NCBI RefSeq assembly: GCF_003841405.1
Contig: NZ_PXYA01000001.1
Span: 310,001 to 374,000, forward strand
DNA from: Tetragenococcus halophilus subsp. halophilus DSM 20339
GTDB lineage: Bacteria; Bacillota; Bacilli; Lactobacillales; Enterococcaceae
DNA length: 64,000 bases
Direction: 5' to 3'
The notes beneath the pieces are model-generated. The model was not told the DNA's origin. It ran no database searches and saw nothing but the letters and a program-made list of their open reading frames with translations. The position numbers were made by a program, and so were the translations under genes. Shown here piece after piece: positions 1 through 8,890 of the stretch. Every line of letters begins with the position of its first letter. The stretch's first letter is position 1.

Positions 1-434
1 TAGTCACTTGCTATTCTGATTCTATTTGTTATTTAGCTGATGAACTAGAAGTACAAACGGCTTTTAATCAGGTTTACCAAGTGCTTAAAAAAGATGGTGT
101 TTTTTTGTTTGATGTCCACTCGCTTTATCAGATAGATGAAGTTTTTCCTGATTATACTTATCATTATCAAACAGAAGATTTCGCCTTTTTATGGGAAAGT
201 TATCCCGGAGAATTTCCTCATAGTATCGAACACTTTCTGACGTTTTTTATTAAAAATCAGGATGAAACTTTTAACCGTGAAGATGAATTGCATTTGGAAC
301 GTACTTATCCCATAGAAACTTATAAAGATTTGTTGAAACAAGCGGGTTTTGAGCAGATTAAAGTATGTGCTGATTTTAAGGATAGTGAACCAACAAACAA
401 TAGCGAACGTTGGTTTTTTGTTTGTTATAAATAA
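1..434 (+). CDS. Class I SAM-dependent methyltransferase (YqeM-like), 3' part only
   Basis: The reading frame is open from base 3 without a start, so the gene begins left of the window. The visible 144 residues look like the C-terminal part of a class I S-adenosylmethionine methyltransferase: a VTCYSDSICYL strand and loop, then a hydrophobic strand LKKDGVFLFDVHS as in post-motif segments of this fold, and an end WFFVCYK. The SAM-binding glycine motif would lie upstream and is not seen. In enterococci and lactobacilli a YqeM-type methyltransferase sits between rsfS and tmcAL, and tmcAL follows here, which supports this identity. The substrate is unknown. A GTG at 81 could be mistaken for a start, but coding continues upstream of it. 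Confidence 0.75.
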   Translation, partial: VTCYSDSICYLADELEVQTAFNQVYQVLKKDGVFLFDVHSLYQIDEVFPDYTYHYQTEDFAFLWESYPGEFPHSIEHFLTFFIKNQDETFNREDELHLERTYPIETYKDLLKQAGFEQIKVCADFKDSEPTNNSERWFFVCYK

Positions 435-438
435 ATGT

Positions 439-473
439 AATCCCATGAAATCTTTTGATTTCGTGGGATTTTA
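439..473 (+). terminator. Intrinsic terminator after the methyltransferase gene
   Basis: A 14-bp stem (439-452 pairing with 457-470, one G-T pair) with a TTTT loop lies just after the stop codon. The T-run after it is short, so read-through into tmcAL is likely. Confidence 0.55.
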
Positions 474-508
474 GTAGGAATTGAGTTTTTACATATAAGG
501 AGATAAGG

Positions 509-1666
509 ATGAATACTTGCGGAATCATTGCTGAATATAATCCATTTCATAATGGTCATAGATATCAATTGCAAGAGGCGAGAGAACGGACTCAAGCAGA
601 TGTGATGGTGGTTGTAATGAGCGGCAATTTCTTACAACGTGGAGAGCCGGCTATCATTGATAAATGGCAAAGAGCCGAAGAAGCACTATCACAAGGTGCA
701 GATTTGATCGTTGAATTACCTATTCAATGGTCCTTACAGTCGGCGGATTACTTTGCTAAAGGTGGCGTGCAACTTTTACATGCACTGCACTGCAAAAGCC
801 TTTCATTTGGTACAGATCATAGTGCAGATTTTGATTATTCTTTTTTTGGACATTTTACTACAACTCACCAAAAAGCGATTGATGAAGCTTACCAGAAATA
901 TGATGATCCTACTTTAACTTACGCGCAAAAAATGGCGACTGTGTTAGCTGACGATGATCCTGCTTTTGCACGACTAAAAGAACAACCAAATCATGTATTA
1001 GGATTGACTTATGCTAAAGAAAATGCTCGTTTTGAACAAGCTATGGGCATTTATCCCATTGAACGAAAAAAAGTAAACCATCATTCCGCCGAATTAACAG
1101 GAAAAATCGCAAGCGCTACGGCAATCCGTCAAGCAGTTTTTGAAAAAAATAGTGTGAAAAATGTAGTTCCGGTAAAAACAGCAAAAGATCTCACTAATTA
1201 TCAAGTGAGTTGGGAGGATTATTGGCCATTTTTACGATATAAAATATTAGCGAGTTCCTTAGCTGAATTACGTGAAATCTATCAAATGGTTGAAGGTTTA
1301 GAGTATCGTTTAAAAAGTAAAATTAGACAAGCAAGTAATTTTGAGGAATATGTACAGCTTGTTAAATCAAAAAGATACACACGTGCAAGGATTCAACGAC
1401 TGTTTTGCTATTGTTTATTGAATTTAAAAGATAAAGATGTAAAAAAAGCTTGGCATAATAACTATTTACACATTTTAGGATTTACACAGAAAGGACAACA
1501 ATACTTACAGCAGGAGAAAAAAACAATCTCATGGCCTATTATTTCTAAGGTTGGTCAAACTGAGGAAGAAAAGATGACACTGGGCATCCAAAGTGATAAC
1601 ATTTATCAGATGGTAAATACCAAGATAAAAGAACAAAACTTTGGCCAGTTTCCGATTCGTATTTAA
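509..1666 (+). CDS. tmcAL: tRNA(Met) cytidine acetate ligase
   Basis: 385 residues, the usual length of the YlbM/TmcAL family. In Bacillus subtilis this enzyme uses acetate and ATP to make N4-acetylcytidine at the wobble base of elongator tRNA(Met). The N-terminus GIIAEYNPFHNGH carries the HIGH-like nucleotide-binding motif of the nucleotidyltransferase fold, followed by VMSGNFLQRGEPAI, also typical. The ATG start is preceded by AAGGAGATAAGG. It follows the methyltransferase gene and precedes yebC, an order common in enterococci. The identification rests on motifs and context. Confidence 0.92.
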   Translation: MNTCGIIAEYNPFHNGHRYQLQEARERTQADVMVVVMSGNFLQRGEPAIIDKWQRAEEALSQGADLIVELPIQWSLQSADYFAKGGVQLLHALHCKSLSFGTDHSADFDYSFFGHFTTTHQKAIDEAYQKYDDPTLTYAQKMATVLADDDPAFARLKEQPNHVLGLTYAKENARFEQAMGIYPIERKKVNHHSAELTGKIASATAIRQAVFEKNSVKNVVPVKTAKDLTNYQVSWEDYWPFLRYKILASSLAELREIYQMVEGLEYRLKSKIRQASNFEEYVQLVKSKRYTRARIQRLFCYCLLNLKDKDVKKAWHNNYLHILGFTQKGQQYLQQEKKTISWPIISKVGQTEEEKMTLGIQSDNIYQMVNTKIKEQNFGQFPIRI

Positions 1667-1726
1667 TGTATAGTATTTTTAAAATATAGAAATAAACTTT
1701 AAAATAATTGAAAGAGAAGTGAAGAG

Positions 1727-2443
1727 ATGGGACGCAAATGGGCAAATATCGTCGCCAAAAAGACTGCAAAGGATAAAAATAATAGCAAAGTTTATGCAAA
1801 ATTTGGGATAGAAATTTATGCTGCCGCAAAATCAGGAGAGCCTGATCCGCATACAAATCAAAAGTTAAAGTTTGTCATTGACCGGGCAAAGACTTATGAT
1901 GTACCCAAGCATGTAATTGATCGTGCGTTGGAAAAAGCAAAAGGCGCTAGTGACGAAATTTACTCCGAACTGCGTTATGAAGGATTCGGTCCTGCGGGTT
2001 CGATGCTTATTGTAGATGCTTTGACAAATAATGTAAATCGAACAGCTGGTGAAGTACGTGCTGCTTTTAGTAAAAATGGTGGAAATATGGGTGTAAATGG
2101 TGCGGTGTCTTATATGTTTGATAATACGGCTTTGTTTAGTTTTGCCGGAGATAACGCTGATGAAATTTTTGAATTTTTGCTAGATAAAGAAATTGATATA
2201 CGAGATGTTGAAAATGATGAGGGTCAAATCGTCGTTTACGGTGAGCCAGAAGATTTCCATCTTATTCAAGAAGCATTAAATAGTTATGGCGTTGAAAAGT
2301 ACGACATTGCAGAAATGCAGATGCTTCCGCAAAGTGAAGTAACATTAAAGGATGAAGACAAAGCTATTTTTGAGAAAATTATTGATGTATTAGATGATTT
2401 GGAGGATGTGCAAAACATTTACCATAACGTAGCGTTAGAATAG
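1727..2443 (+). CDS. YebC/PmpR family protein, YeeI/YeeN-type
   Basis: 238 residues. The N-terminus [16 protein letters not shown] and the segment [19 protein letters not shown] match the YeeI/YeeN branch of the YebC (TACO1) family rather than the MAGHSKWKNI branch. Three-domain YebC proteins were long listed as transcription regulators; recent work on YebC relatives points to a role in translation, relieving ribosome stalling at proline runs. Which role applies here cannot be told from sequence. The family core [20 protein letters not shown] is intact. The gene stands alone behind a GAAGTGAAGAG ribosome-binding region and ends at a strong terminator. Confidence 0.9.
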   Translation: MGRKWANIVAKKTAKDKNNSKVYAKFGIEIYAAAKSGEPDPHTNQKLKFVIDRAKTYDVPKHVIDRALEKAKGASDEIYSELRYEGFGPAGSMLIVDALTNNVNRTAGEVRAAFSKNGGNMGVNGAVSYMFDNTALFSFAGDNADEIFEFLLDKEIDIRDVENDEGQIVVYGEPEDFHLIQEALNSYGVEKYDIAEMQMLPQSEVTLKDEDKAIFEKIIDVLDDLEDVQNIYHNVALE

Positions 2444-2467
2444 AATGATTTTTATATTGAATTACGT

Positions 2468-2509
2468 AGAAAAAGCACTTAACTGTAATGCCAGTTAAGT
2501 GCTTTTTCT
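2468..2509. terminator. Bidirectional terminator between yebC and the 2527-2994 gene
   Basis: A perfect 18-bp stem (2468-2485 with 2492-2509) and 6-base loop, with A-run and T-run at the two ends. It can stop transcripts from both convergent genes. Confidence 0.9.
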
Positions 2510-2526
2510 AAACATGTAATTATTTA

Positions 2527-2994
2527 CTAACTTTCAAATAGTAGTGACACGGGGGTAAATGTGACATCTTTAGGGAAAATAAAAAATGGGAAAATTTTGT
2601 TTGGGATATTCATAAAATCTACATTTTTAATAACTGTATCATTAGTAATCATTGTTTTCACATCTTTTGTTTCTTCGAACTCTTCATAATGTAAGACAAA
2701 ATATTCAATTTTTTCAAAAGTTGCGGGCATATCTTTTTGTAAATCTTGCTGTATCTGTGCCTTATTATAATCAGCAATAGCACTCTTCATGGTTCTTTTG
2801 ACAAAGGTTTCTTTGAATGTATAGGCATCTTCTGGGCTTGTAAAAGGAGCAAAAAAGGCGTCACCAGGATAGAAAAGTCCAGTCATTAAATTTTCCTTAG
2901 CTTCAAACACTACACTTTGTTGTAAGTGAAACTGTCTATCAAAAACCAAATCTTCCAAAAGATATAAAAACAGAGCCGCTTGTTTTTTATTCAT
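2527..2994 (-). CDS. Hypothetical protein, 155 residues
   Basis: Not recognised. The protein starts MNKKQAALFLYLLEDLVF and has a central segment LFYPGDAFFAPFTSPEDAY that faintly recalls SseB-type domains, too weak to assign. No signal peptide or clear membrane helix; aromatic and acidic residues are common, and it is probably cytoplasmic. The start was placed at ATG 2994-2992 because AGGAGG sits 8 bases upstream; a GTG three codons earlier overlaps that ribosome-binding site. It is a single-gene unit on the minus strand, convergent with yebC and divergent from the antiporter gene. A possible extended -10 (TGTTAAAAT on the minus strand, 3055-3047) precedes it. Confidence 0.7.
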   Translation of the reverse strand: MNKKQAALFLYLLEDLVFDRQFHLQQSVVFEAKENLMTGLFYPGDAFFAPFTSPEDAYTFKETFVKRTMKSAIADYNKAQIQQDLQKDMPATFEKIEYFVLHYEEFEETKDVKTMITNDTVIKNVDFMNIPNKIFPFFIFPKDVTFTPVSLLFES

Positions 2995-3337
2995 AATTTG
3001 CACCTCCTAACTTAAAAATAATAGCGTTTTCGTAGTTGCTAACTAAATTTTAACATATAATTTCTAAAAAAGCTTTTCCAGACTTATTTTAACATACTTG
3101 AGTCCATTATTATTTACTAATGGATTAATTATTCAAAAGCCGAACTGCAGAAACGTTATTTTTATAGTTTATAATATTTTCAAAATATAGTGAAAGCTGT
3201 TAGAATTGCTTTCGGAAAAAATTGGAATAGGTTAAATGGGGAAAAATTGATAAAAGCTATTGTAAAATAATAAAATAAGAATTTATCCTATAACTTATTT
3301 CAAATATATTAAAGAATTTGAGTAGGGAGGCAAGTGT
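2995..3337. other. Divergent intergenic region, mostly featureless
   Basis: 343 bases of very AT-rich DNA between two divergent genes. Visible are -10-like hexamers in both directions (minus strand 3052-3047; plus strand TATAAT 3170-3175 and TAGAAT 3201-3206, without good -35 boxes), a small 7-bp hairpin (3103-3109 with 3118-3124) and the ribosome-binding site AGGGAGG before 3338. No open frame or repeat worth reporting was seen. Confidence 0.4.
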
Positions 3338-5197
3338 ATGAATTTTTCTCTCGTAATTGTAACTTTTGCAGCGTTTTTAACGCCTATGCTGTTAGCTAGG
3401 TTTCGTATATCATTTATTCCTACGACTGTTGCGGAAATTTTTGTGGGAATTTTATTAGGTAAGAGTGGATTTAACATTGTTGAAACCAATGCTGTATTGT
3501 CCACCATTTCGACTTTAGGCGTAGTTTTATTGCTTTTTTTAAGTGGGATGGAAATTGATTTTTCATTATTTAAAAAGCCTGATACCTCTACTCCCTTAGC
3601 TGCTAGACAAGCTGAAAATACTAGCCAAGAAACACCGCTCAAAGTGGCTAGCTTAGCTTATGGGCTAACAGTAGTTGGTTCTGTACTACTTGCTGTTTTG
3701 TTCCGTGTTTCTGGCTTTTTCTCAGATGTACAGTTAGCTAGTATTTTATTTAGTACGGTCGCTTTAGGAATAGTTATTTCGGTGTTAAAGGAAAATGAGC
3801 TATTAGGACGGACCTATGGACAAACCCTTTTGCTCTTTGCAGTATTAGGAGAAGTTGTTCCACTTCTTGGTTTAACGATTTATTCCTCCTTAAAAAGTGG
3901 AGACAGTAGTACGCTTTGGCTGACTTCCTTAATTTTTCTGGTAGCTGTATTATTACTTTTGCGCTTTCGTAATTTCTTTACTGTTTTTAAGAAATATACA
4001 AAGCCAACAACCCAACTAGATATTCGTCTTGCTTTTGTGGTGATTATTACGCTAGTGGTTTTAGCAGAAACAGTGGGAGCGGAAAACGTTCTAGGTGCGT
4101 TTCTGGCTGGAATTGTCATTAAATTATTGGAACCAGAAAAAGAGACTGAGGAAAAACTAGATGCTATTGGTTATGGTTATTTTATTCCGTTTTTCTTTAT
4201 TCTGACAGGGGTAAAATTAGATTTACCGGCAATGTTTAGTTCGGCGGAAACACTAGTATTGATTCCTTTATTCTTAATCGCTTTTCTGCTTGCTAAACTA
4301 CCAGCTTATTTTATCTTTCGTCGGCTATTTACAACTTCTAATGCTTTAAGTGGGGTATTTTTGTCGCAAACGACTATCACGCTTATTTTACCAGCACTTA
4401 ATGTAGCGGAAAATTTGAATGTTATTGATCAACAACAATCAGGTGCTTTCCTTTTATCGGGGATTTTGACTTGTTTAATAGGCCCTCTTTTATTTAAATA
4501 CTTTTATAAGCCTCACGAAGAAGCGCAGAAGAAGATAGAGGTGCATTTTATAGGGGTTGGATTAATGGCAATCTCTGCAATGCAGGAATTGTCTTCTACC
4601 CATTATAGTAAAGCTATCTATACTAATGATCAATACCAATATGATACTTATCATAATAAAGCAGCATTGTCTTTACTTGAGTCTTTAGATAGCCAACACT
4701 TAATATTTAATCAAGTATTTGATACTGATATTCTCGTTTTGGCCCACCAAGAGGCAAATATAAATTTTGATCTTGCATTGAAAGCTAAAAAATATGGCGT
4801 TCCTCGCGTCATTGTACGTTTGGATGTGCGTGATCCAAAAGAGCGGCTGCGAATGGAGGAAGATTTAGAGCAAGCTAAGGTAGAATTTTTCAGTATGTTT
4901 GACGTTAATGTCGGGATGTTGCGTAGTGCGATTGAAGCACCTGCTTTCTTTAACGTACTAACTTCTACACAATTTCGCTTAAATGAAGTTACTGTGACAA
5001 ACGCTAAGTATGAGGAAAAGATGATCTCGCAATTGCCAGAGGTTAAAGAGGTAATCATTAGTCGCATTTTTCGGGATCATGAGCCAATCATTCCCCATGG
5101 AACGACTCGTTTAGAATTAGGTGATCATTTAATTATGTCAGGTAGTAATGAGGCAGTTGAACACCTAAGAAACTTATTAGAAGCAAATAATGAATAA
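3338..5197 (+). CDS. CPA2-family cation/proton antiporter with RCK/TrkA domains
   Basis: 619 residues in three parts. Residues about 1-390 hold a dozen hydrophobic segments of a Na+/H+ exchanger (KefB/CPA2) fold. Residues about 400-520 resemble a TrkA-N (RCK_N) Rossmann domain, with the glycine motif degenerate (FIGVGLMA). Residues about 535-615 form a TrkA-C (RCK_C) lobe, ending VEHLRNLLEANNE. Such proteins exchange K+ or Na+ for protons across the membrane, with the RCK part sensing a ligand; c-di-AMP binds some RCK_C domains in Firmicutes. The ion and ligand are not determinable here. ATG start behind AGGGAGG; single-gene unit closed by a terminator. Confidence 0.85.
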   Translation: MNFSLVIVTFAAFLTPMLLARFRISFIPTTVAEIFVGILLGKSGFNIVETNAVLSTISTLGVVLLLFLSGMEIDFSLFKKPDTSTPLAARQAENTSQETPLKVASLAYGLTVVGSVLLAVLFRVSGFFSDVQLASILFSTVALGIVISVLKENELLGRTYGQTLLLFAVLGEVVPLLGLTIYSSLKSGDSSTLWLTSLIFLVAVLLLLRFRNFFTVFKKYTKPTTQLDIRLAFVVIITLVVLAETVGAENVLGAFLAGIVIKLLEPEKETEEKLDAIGYGYFIPFFFILTGVKLDLPAMFSSAETLVLIPLFLIAFLLAKLPAYFIFRRLFTTSNALSGVFLSQTTITLILPALNVAENLNVIDQQQSGAFLLSGILTCLIGPLLFKYFYKPHEEAQKKIEVHFIGVGLMAISAMQELSSTHYSKAIYTNDQYQYDTYHNKAALSLLESLDSQHLIFNQVFDTDILVLAHQEANINFDLALKAKKYGVPRVIVRLDVRDPKERLRMEEDLEQAKVEFFSMFDVNVGMLRSAIEAPAFFNVLTSTQFRLNEVTVTNAKYEEKMISQLPEVKEVIISRIFRDHEPIIPHGTTRLELGDHLIMSGSNEAVEHLRNLLEANNE

Positions 5198-5213
5198 AAA
5201 CGAACCTTTTATT

Positions 5214-5257
5214 TACTCTAAGAATCTGAACAAACAGGTTCTTGGAGTATTTTTTTG
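5214..5257 (+). terminator. Terminator of the antiporter gene
   Basis: Stem 5214-5228 with 5235-5249 (15 positions, a few G-T pairs), loop of 6 and a run of seven T. Confidence 0.85.
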
Positions 5258-5407
5258 TAGATAATAAGTAAATGATAAATAAATTATATAAGCGATTTTA
5301 AAATATTTTAGCTAGAAACTAAATAATATTTCATTTGTTATAAGCTAATCTTTGAAATTTATGTTATTATTATTTTTAAGAAGAAGTTTTGAATAGGGGG
5401 TTGAACG

Positions 5408-6049
5408 GTGGAAGAAGAAATAACTTTAAAGCCCTTTCGTCGTGTTTTAAGTGGGTATGAAGTATTATCCAAAACAGCGTTAACGATCCAAGATTGCTCT
5501 GAGCTTGCTGATAAGTATAAGCAATTTGGCGTTGATGGTTATCGTATTGGTGATTATAGTGGCCCTAGTTATTTAAACCGTTACTTGGAATGTTCTATTA
5601 AAAGTGCACCAATGCTTGTTTATAAGAGAAATATTTTCATTCCGATGGTTTTTCGTGGTGCGAAAGAATCACAACGATTGTTTACTGAGCCTAGTCGTAT
5701 GCCAGGATTTTTCGTTTTATTAGATTGGTTGATAGAAAATCGTCCAGAAAAGGCAATTATTAATTATAGGGCACCTGACGAATTTCATTCAGAAAAAATG
5801 TATGTAGATAGTGCTTATGTCGCTTTTCGTTTGTCTGAGATCCTTGATGTAGGAGGGTTTCCAATCAGCAGATTTGAAAACTTGGAAGAATTTATTGTAT
5901 GGAACCGTATTTACCATTTGATTGAAAATGGACAAATTGGTCGTCATAGTCGAATTTTTGATGAAGATAATCCTATCAATGTTTCTGAGTTAAAAATGAT
6001 TTTACAGGTGGTACAATTAAAATATCCAGAAACAACTTTTTTTATTTGA
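5408..6049 (+). CDS. Hypothetical protein, 213 residues
   Basis: Not recognised. Soluble-looking protein starting MEEEITLKPFRRVLSGYEVL, with a conserved-looking middle YGVDGYRIGDYSGP-type turn (here FGVDGYRIGDYSG) and a YRAPDEFH segment. No signal peptide, no membrane helix, no nucleotide-binding loop. The GTG start at 5408 is preceded by TAGGGGG at a good distance; a TTG at 5401 is in another frame. It is a single gene flanked by terminators, between the antiporter and helD. Codon use looks like its neighbours, so there is no sign of recent transfer. Confidence 0.7.
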   Translation: MEEEITLKPFRRVLSGYEVLSKTALTIQDCSELADKYKQFGVDGYRIGDYSGPSYLNRYLECSIKSAPMLVYKRNIFIPMVFRGAKESQRLFTEPSRMPGFFVLLDWLIENRPEKAIINYRAPDEFHSEKMYVDSAYVAFRLSEILDVGGFPISRFENLEEFIVWNRIYHLIENGQIGRHSRIFDEDNPINVSELKMILQVVQLKYPETTFFI

Positions 6050-6055
6050 GCGTTT

Positions 6056-6115
6056 AAAAAGCAGCAACCAAGCAGTCAGTTCAGTATTATTGACCGGTGG
6101 AGTTGCTGCTTTTTT
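6056..6115. terminator. Bidirectional terminator between the 5408-6049 gene and helD
   Basis: A 13-bp stem (6056-6068 with 6102-6114) flanked by A5 and T6 runs, with a long 33-base loop. It serves both convergent genes. Confidence 0.7.
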
Positions 6116-6120
6116 AGTTT

Positions 6121-8409
6121 TTATTCTCCTGGAAGTAAGTCTTTTTGTTGGTAACTATCTGCTTTAACATTTTCTAGTAAAGGACTGTTTTGTCCAAAGC
6201 TAATAATATTTAATTCATGCATGGCACGAGTAGCTATAGTGTAAAAAATGAGTTGATCACTAGCTGAGAAGTTCTCGGCAACATGCCAAGCATATACTCG
6301 ATCAAATTCTAAACCTTTAGCTAAGTAAGCAGGAATAATCACTATTGAACGCTTCATAAATTCATCTTCAGAAGTAATTAATTGAATATTTTTTTGCGCA
6401 GATACAGAAAGCTGACTGTGTAGTTCTTTACACTCTTGGGTGGTTTTGGCAATGATTGCAGTACGCCATTGTTTTTTCTGCGCAGTTTCATCGCACAAGT
6501 TATTTTCAAGCCAGTTAATTGCTTGCATTTGATTTGTGGCATTTAAAATTAATGGTTTTGCACCGTTTCTTGCTGTAGTTTGTACGCGATCTTTTTGCGA
6601 TAGAAACTGATTAGCAAAGGCTGTAATTTCCTCAGTTGAGCGATAACTTGTTGTTAGTTGATAACGTGTAACTTCATCATTTTCAAATAGTTTATCTACT
6701 GAATTAACAATTGTTTCATTGCCAAAAACTTTTTGATTTAAATCACCACATAGGGTCATTGAGGCTTTTGGAAATAGGTCTTTTAATAGTGCTGCTTGTG
6801 CAGGAGGAAAATCCTGCATTTCGTCAATAAAGATAAAGCGAACCTTCTGCTCATTAGTCATTGGGTAGATATTTCTTAAAAGTGAAAAGTAAAGTAGCGC
6901 ATCTTCTTGTAACATCTCTTTATTTTTCATTTGTTGGCGTACCCCTTGAATACTATCCCCCCAAGCTCTAGCAGAAATACCATGTTCTTGTAAAATATTT
7001 TCAGGAAATTGTTTTAAAAAGTGGATATATTGTTTGGCAAAGTTGATAAAGCGAAAATTATTGACTTTTTGTGTCATCGAACGAAATTTCTTTTTAACAA
7101 TTTCTTGTTTTATTTGTTTCCTTAACTGCTTTTCTTTTTCTTCAGAGTCATCAAGATTAGGGTTGTTTTCGTAAATTTCTTCGAGTTTTTCAGCTCCCTG
7201 TTCTTTTACCCAATTTTTTTTCGCTTCATCTTTTTGTAAGCCACTCACTTTCTTTAATAGTTTAGTTTGTAAAAGTTGTATTCTTTGATAGAGCGGAAGC
7301 TTTGTGTTGGTTTCTTTATACCACTGGCGCATTTGTTCTTTTTTGATATAGCTTTCTCCATTGATTTTTAAGTCGCGAAAAATAGGCCCAAAATTGGTAA
7401 TAGACGTCACATAAGGTTGAATTTCATCAAGTACGCTTAAGCCATTTTTGATTGTTTGGATCGGATTATTTTCACCATTTAAAAATTGTTCTTCTTCTTG
7501 TGCTACATTTTGAATCGTATAATTAGGAATAAGCTTTTGTAAAAAGTTGGTAAAAGTTTGAGTAGGTACTTCACTTTCGCCTAAAGAAGGCAATACCATT
7601 GAAATATAATCGGAAAATAAATGGTTCGGAGAAAATAATAATACTTGATCAACTTTTAACCAGTTTCTATGGTGATATAACAAAAAGGCAATGCGTTGTA
7701 ATAAAGCAGAAGTTTTCCCACTACCTGCGATCCCTTCAATGATCATATACTTACTGCTTGTATCCCGAATAATTTGATTTTGCGCTTTTTGAATCGTTGA
7801 AACAATATTTTTCATTTGTGGAGAAGACGTATCATCAAGGATATCCAACAAGAACTCGTCATTGATCATTTCAGAAGTATCAACCATCGAAAGAAGTTCC
7901 CCGTTTTGAATTTTGAATTGACGTTTTAACAACAAATCAACATAAAAAGTTTCTTTATTTGCTGAATAGGAAGCTTTTCCAAGCTCTCCTTCATAATATA
8001 GATTGGCGATCGGCGCGCGCCAGTCAATGACGATCGTGTCATCTTTTTTATCTCTTAACGAAGCAATCCCGAGATATAATGTTTCTTTTGGCTCTGCTTC
8101 TTCTTTAAAATCGATTCTTGCAAAATAGGGAGACTGTGCCATCGTTTCTAGTGTATTCATTCGTTTTTCTTTTGCTTCAGCACTTTGATAACGTAAAGCT
8201 AGTTCATGTTCGTGCTGACGATATTCAACTACAGATTCATAAAAGGATTCTTCAGTAGCAGTATTAATCGTATTTTTACTTACTTCTTTTAACTGATTGT
8301 TCATAGACTTTTCTAGTTCTTTTTGCTGATTTTTCAACAACTCTTCTTCGTTTTCAATCAACGAAATCGTTTGCGCTAAATGCTTTTCTTCATATTGACG
8401 TTCGCTCAT
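6121..8409 (-). CDS. helD: HelD-like RNA polymerase recycling ATPase / superfamily 1 helicase
   Basis: 762 residues, normal for Firmicutes HelD. The N-terminal 90 residues are a charged coiled coil (the arm that enters the RNA polymerase secondary channel in B. subtilis HelD). A Walker A motif GIAGSGKTSALLQR lies near residue 230 and the Walker B region FIDEMQDFPPAQ near 530. A UvrD-like motif VIIPAYLAKGLEFDRVYAW lies near the C-terminus. HelD removes stalled RNA polymerase from DNA. The ATG start is preceded by GGAGG. On the minus strand an extended -10 TGCTATAAT (8474-8466) lies upstream. Confidence 0.9.
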   Translation of the reverse strand: MSERQYEEKHLAQTISLIENEEELLKNQQKELEKSMNNQLKEVSKNTINTATEESFYESVVEYRQHEHELALRYQSAEAKEKRMNTLETMAQSPYFARIDFKEEAEPKETLYLGIASLRDKKDDTIVIDWRAPIANLYYEGELGKASYSANKETFYVDLLLKRQFKIQNGELLSMVDTSEMINDEFLLDILDDTSSPQMKNIVSTIQKAQNQIIRDTSSKYMIIEGIAGSGKTSALLQRIAFLLYHHRNWLKVDQVLLFSPNHLFSDYISMVLPSLGESEVPTQTFTNFLQKLIPNYTIQNVAQEEEQFLNGENNPIQTIKNGLSVLDEIQPYVTSITNFGPIFRDLKINGESYIKKEQMRQWYKETNTKLPLYQRIQLLQTKLLKKVSGLQKDEAKKNWVKEQGAEKLEEIYENNPNLDDSEEKEKQLRKQIKQEIVKKKFRSMTQKVNNFRFINFAKQYIHFLKQFPENILQEHGISARAWGDSIQGVRQQMKNKEMLQEDALLYFSLLRNIYPMTNEQKVRFIFIDEMQDFPPAQAALLKDLFPKASMTLCGDLNQKVFGNETIVNSVDKLFENDEVTRYQLTTSYRSTEEITAFANQFLSQKDRVQTTARNGAKPLILNATNQMQAINWLENNLCDETAQKKQWRTAIIAKTTQECKELHSQLSVSAQKNIQLITSEDEFMKRSIVIIPAYLAKGLEFDRVYAWHVAENFSASDQLIFYTIATRAMHELNIISFGQNSPLLENVKADSYQQKDLLPGE

Positions 8410-8890
8410 GAACTTACCTCCAGTTGATAAGTTTTTCTATCTAATATAGAAATTTCCATCATGAAATTATAGCATAATTTAAGCTTATACGCGAAAAAAT
8501 ACGCTAGCACTGAACTTTATTTGAAAAGAAGCAGGATCAGCAAAACCAACTTCCGGACCTAAGTATGACAAAGAAAGGGCCAAAGCTTTGTCTTTTGGCC
8601 CAAAGTCTAGCAAAGTAAAGACCGCAAATTCAATTTTTGGCCCTAAGTTAGGCAGAGAATGGGCCGTAAATAGAGTGATTGGTCTAACGTTTCGCATAGA
8701 AAAGACCAATGATACTAGTTTTGGCCCTAAGTCAGGTTGAGTATGGGACAGAAATATCCTAAAAAAATTCTCAACTATCTTAGCTATCTTAAGATTTATA
8801 AGTTAATGGATGCAATTGTTCTTTTACTTATGGTATACTTTCAATTAAATATTATGTATGAAAATTTTGAGAAAGAAAGTGGTTTTAGCT
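8410..8890. other. Divergent intergenic region holding repeat array 1
   Basis: 481 bases between helD (minus) and aslD (plus). It contains the helD promoter region, a 42-bp tandem repeat array (listed separately) and, for aslD, TATACT at 8834-8839 as a -10 candidate without a clear -35 box. Open frames through the array lack ribosome-binding sites. Confidence 0.5.
8555..8749. repeat. Tandem palindromic repeat array 1, five copies, period 42 bp
   Basis: Five degenerate units start at 8555, 8597, 8639, 8681 and 8723, exactly 42 bp apart. Each has a left arm (GGACC, GGCCC, GGCCC, GGTCT, GGCCC) followed by a T/AAAGT-like block. A right arm lies exactly 22 bp after the left arm start (GGGCC, AGACC, GGGCC, AGACC, GGGAC). 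Arms in copies 3 and 4 pair perfectly although their sequences differ, so pairing appears kept while sequence drifts. No coding frame with a ribosome-binding site explains it. Confidence 0.85.

Noticed and set aside
1545-1856. Minus-strand open frame between tmcAL and yebC
   Set aside because: It overlaps the ends of two well-supported genes and resembles no protein.
3103-3124. Small hairpin in the 2995-3337 gap
   Set aside because: A 7-bp AT-rich stem without a T-run is expected by chance in such DNA and is not near a gene end.
8485-8709. Minus-strand open frame through array 1 encoding 14-residue repeats
   Set aside because: The repeated peptide follows from a 42-bp period being a multiple of three. 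The start would be a TTG without a ribosome-binding site, and arrays 2 and 3 have a 41-bp period that breaks any frame.
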